From: Candidatus Bathyarchaeota archaeon B26-1
GTDB taxonomy: Archaea; Thermoproteota; Bathyarchaeia; Bathyarchaeales; B26-1
Reading direction: 5' to 3'
Assembly: GCA_001593925.1 (NCBI GenBank)
Contig: LUCD01000101.1
Location: 1-13,795, forward strand
DNA length: 13,795 nt
Shown here: in pieces, positions 12,842 through 13,795 of the stretch
How the letters are laid out: the number at the start of each line of letters is the position of its first letter
Numbering within the stretch: position 1 is the first letter of the stretch
Translations under genes and position numbers: made by a program
The notes under the pieces: generated by a model
Database searches by the model: none
What the model was told of the DNA's origin: nothing
The model's input: only the letters and a program-made list of their open reading frames with translations

Positions 12842-12895
12842 TAAAATATATTTTTGCTTCTCACGTGTAAAAGAGATTATTCTTTCTTAAGTTTC
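12842..12895. terminator. AT-rich convergent terminator region
   Basis: Between the ends of the feo operon (+) and the transporter gene (-). On the + strand T5 is at 12851-12855. On the minus strand, T-rich runs opposite TAAAAGAGA (12868-12876) and ATAAAATATA (12841-12850) could stop the transporter transcript. No strong hairpin is seen. Confidence 0.4.
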
Positions 12896-13795
12896 TTACC
12901 AGGTTGACTTATTTACGTAAAGGGTTTCTGGAAGCTTAAAGTATACGATGGGATATCTTATGGCTATTTCTATTAGAAGAGTGAAGAGGAAGGGGAGGCA
13001 TGGGTTTATGCTCCAGAGCAGGCTTCCAAGTATACCTGACGGCACGCCTGCGATGCTTACTAGAAATGTTCTCAGCGCCCGCCATCTTCCAAGGAACTCT
13101 TGAGGCACAACTTCGTTCACTGCTGATTGGCATGGAGCTGAGCATGCACTGCCGATCCCTCTTAAACCCCATACAACTAAGGGTATGAGATATAGAAAAC
13201 TCAGCTTGAATCTGTATCCAATTAAGAAGATGGCGAAGGACAGATAGGAGATTGGACGGAGATATTTTATTGCTCTAATTCTTCCTTTTCTATCCGAGAA
13301 TCTTCCAACAGGAATCAGCGTCAAAGCATTAGTGACGGAGTAAACTGTGGAGAGCAGTCCGATCACTACATACGGTGAAGAGTAAGCTTCTGCGGCGAAG
13401 AGTATCCAGTATGGGCTTGACGCTCCATACGCAAATGAACCTATCGTGAATATCCATATCCACCATAACGCTCTGTTCTCCTTCAGAACATTTATTGTGT
13501 CTTTAATTTCCAACAAGATTTCCGGAAGCATCTTCCCTTTTTCAGTCTTTAATACTTCCGTATCCTTCAGCTTCATCGTGTACACCCATACGATTAATGT
13601 AGCAACGAATTGAATTAGGTAGATAACCCGCATTTTGGGGAGCCCACCCATCCTTTCTATAAGGAAAGCTCCAGCTGGAGGAGTAACGGCGTTAGCTATG
13701 GTTGTTAATGAAGAAACATAGGCGATCTTGGTTGCCCTCTCACTTTTCTTCATGGAGGAAATGTATAGAGCCGTCAATGAAGGAGCCGTCAATGA
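12896..13795 (-). CDS. major facilitator superfamily transporter, N-terminus beyond the window
   Basis: The frame is open to the window edge on the minus strand, so about 299 C-terminal residues are seen. Eight membrane helices can be counted: two before a long charged central loop (around KLKDTEVLKTEKGKMLPEIL) and six after it, so about four N-terminal helices are missing. GRFSDRKGRIRAI after the eighth helix (by whole-protein count) is the second-half copy of the MFS loop motif. WGLRGIGSACSAPCQSAVNE and PQEFLGRWRALRTF resemble drug/sugar efflux-type MFS proteins of archaea. The substrate cannot be told. The gene runs toward the feo operon and shares the short AT-rich gap, with no evidence that it belongs to iron uptake. 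Near the edge the protein reads SLTAPSLTAL, caused by a 15-base tandem repeat. Confidence 0.8.
   Translation of the reverse strand, partial: SLTAPSLTALYISSMKKSERATKIAYVSSLTTIANAVTPPAGAFLIERMGGLPKMRVIYLIQFVATLIVWVYTMKLKDTEVLKTEKGKMLPEILLEIKDTINVLKENRALWWIWIFTIGSFAYGASSPYWILFAAEAYSSPYVVIGLLSTVYSVTNALTLIPVGRFSDRKGRIRAIKYLRPISYLSFAIFLIGYRFKLSFLYLIPLVVWGLRGIGSACSAPCQSAVNEVVPQEFLGRWRALRTFLVSIAGVPSGILGSLLWSINPCLPFLFTLLIEIAIRYPIVYFKLPETLYVNKSTW
13768..13795. repeat. tandem 13-bp repeat (15-bp period) at the window edge
   Basis: GAGCCGTCAATGA occurs at 13768-13780 and again at 13783-13795, separated by AG. It lies in frame within the transporter gene. It may be a true slip in the gene or an artefact of a contig end. 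Confidence 0.6.

Noticed and set aside
1..13795. CRISPR array, insertion sequence, rRNA or phage genes
   Set aside because: No regularly spaced repeats, transposase, integrase or rRNA-like sequence was seen on either strand.

Overview
The window looks archaeal. Start regions carry AT-rich TATA-like boxes. Ribosome binding sites match GGAGGTGA, and several starts are TTG. A serine tRNA gene is interrupted by bulge-helix-bulge (BHB) introns and has its CCA encoded. The feo genes and a DtxR-type regulator remnant are also of archaeal type. I cannot name the lineage from sequence alone; a Thermoproteota/Bathyarchaeia-like anaerobe is a reasonable guess, not a finding. Three gene-breaking lesions (a 1-nt loss in the ceramidase-like gene, a 1-nt loss and a fusion point in the regulator region) mean either real decay or residual assembly indels.

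Positions 1-4254 (+): a trimethylamine methyltransferase (MttB) superfamily protein without a pyrrolysine codon, a DegT/DnrJ/EryC1/StrS PLP aminotransferase, and a neutral ceramidase-like amidohydrolase broken by a single-base frameshift. A convergent minus-strand gene (4267-5301) encodes a probable six-bladed beta-propeller. A divergent promoter region (5302-5454) separates it from a second + strand cluster: a small four-cysteine protein, an LsrF/DhnA-type class I aldolase and a zinc alcohol/polyol dehydrogenase. Together these suggest catabolism of amine- or sugar-derived small molecules, but no substrate can be read from the sequence.

Positions 7642-8500: a two-helix membrane protein of unknown function, then tRNA-Ser(CGA). 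The tRNA has a 24-nt intron between positions 32 and 33 and a 38-nt insertion in the acceptor stem. That insertion contains its own 20-nt BHB intron, closely similar to the anticodon-loop one. The remaining 18 nt are unexplained, so this may be a nested (twintron-like) arrangement.

Positions 8616-9395: the 5' part of an archaeal winged-helix protein gene (with a frameshift) is joined out of frame to the 3' part of a DtxR-family metalloregulator gene. This looks like a deletion fusion of two neighbouring regulator genes.

Positions 9396-12841: a ferrous iron uptake operon, feoA-feoA-feoB(GTPase)-feoB(permease)-4TM protein-feoC-like. Overlapping TTAGG/CCTAA palindromes of DtxR-operator type lie just before the first feoA. 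FeoB is split into two proteins, and the permease part has its own perfect ribosome binding site. The window closes with a minus-strand major facilitator transporter whose N-terminus lies beyond the edge.
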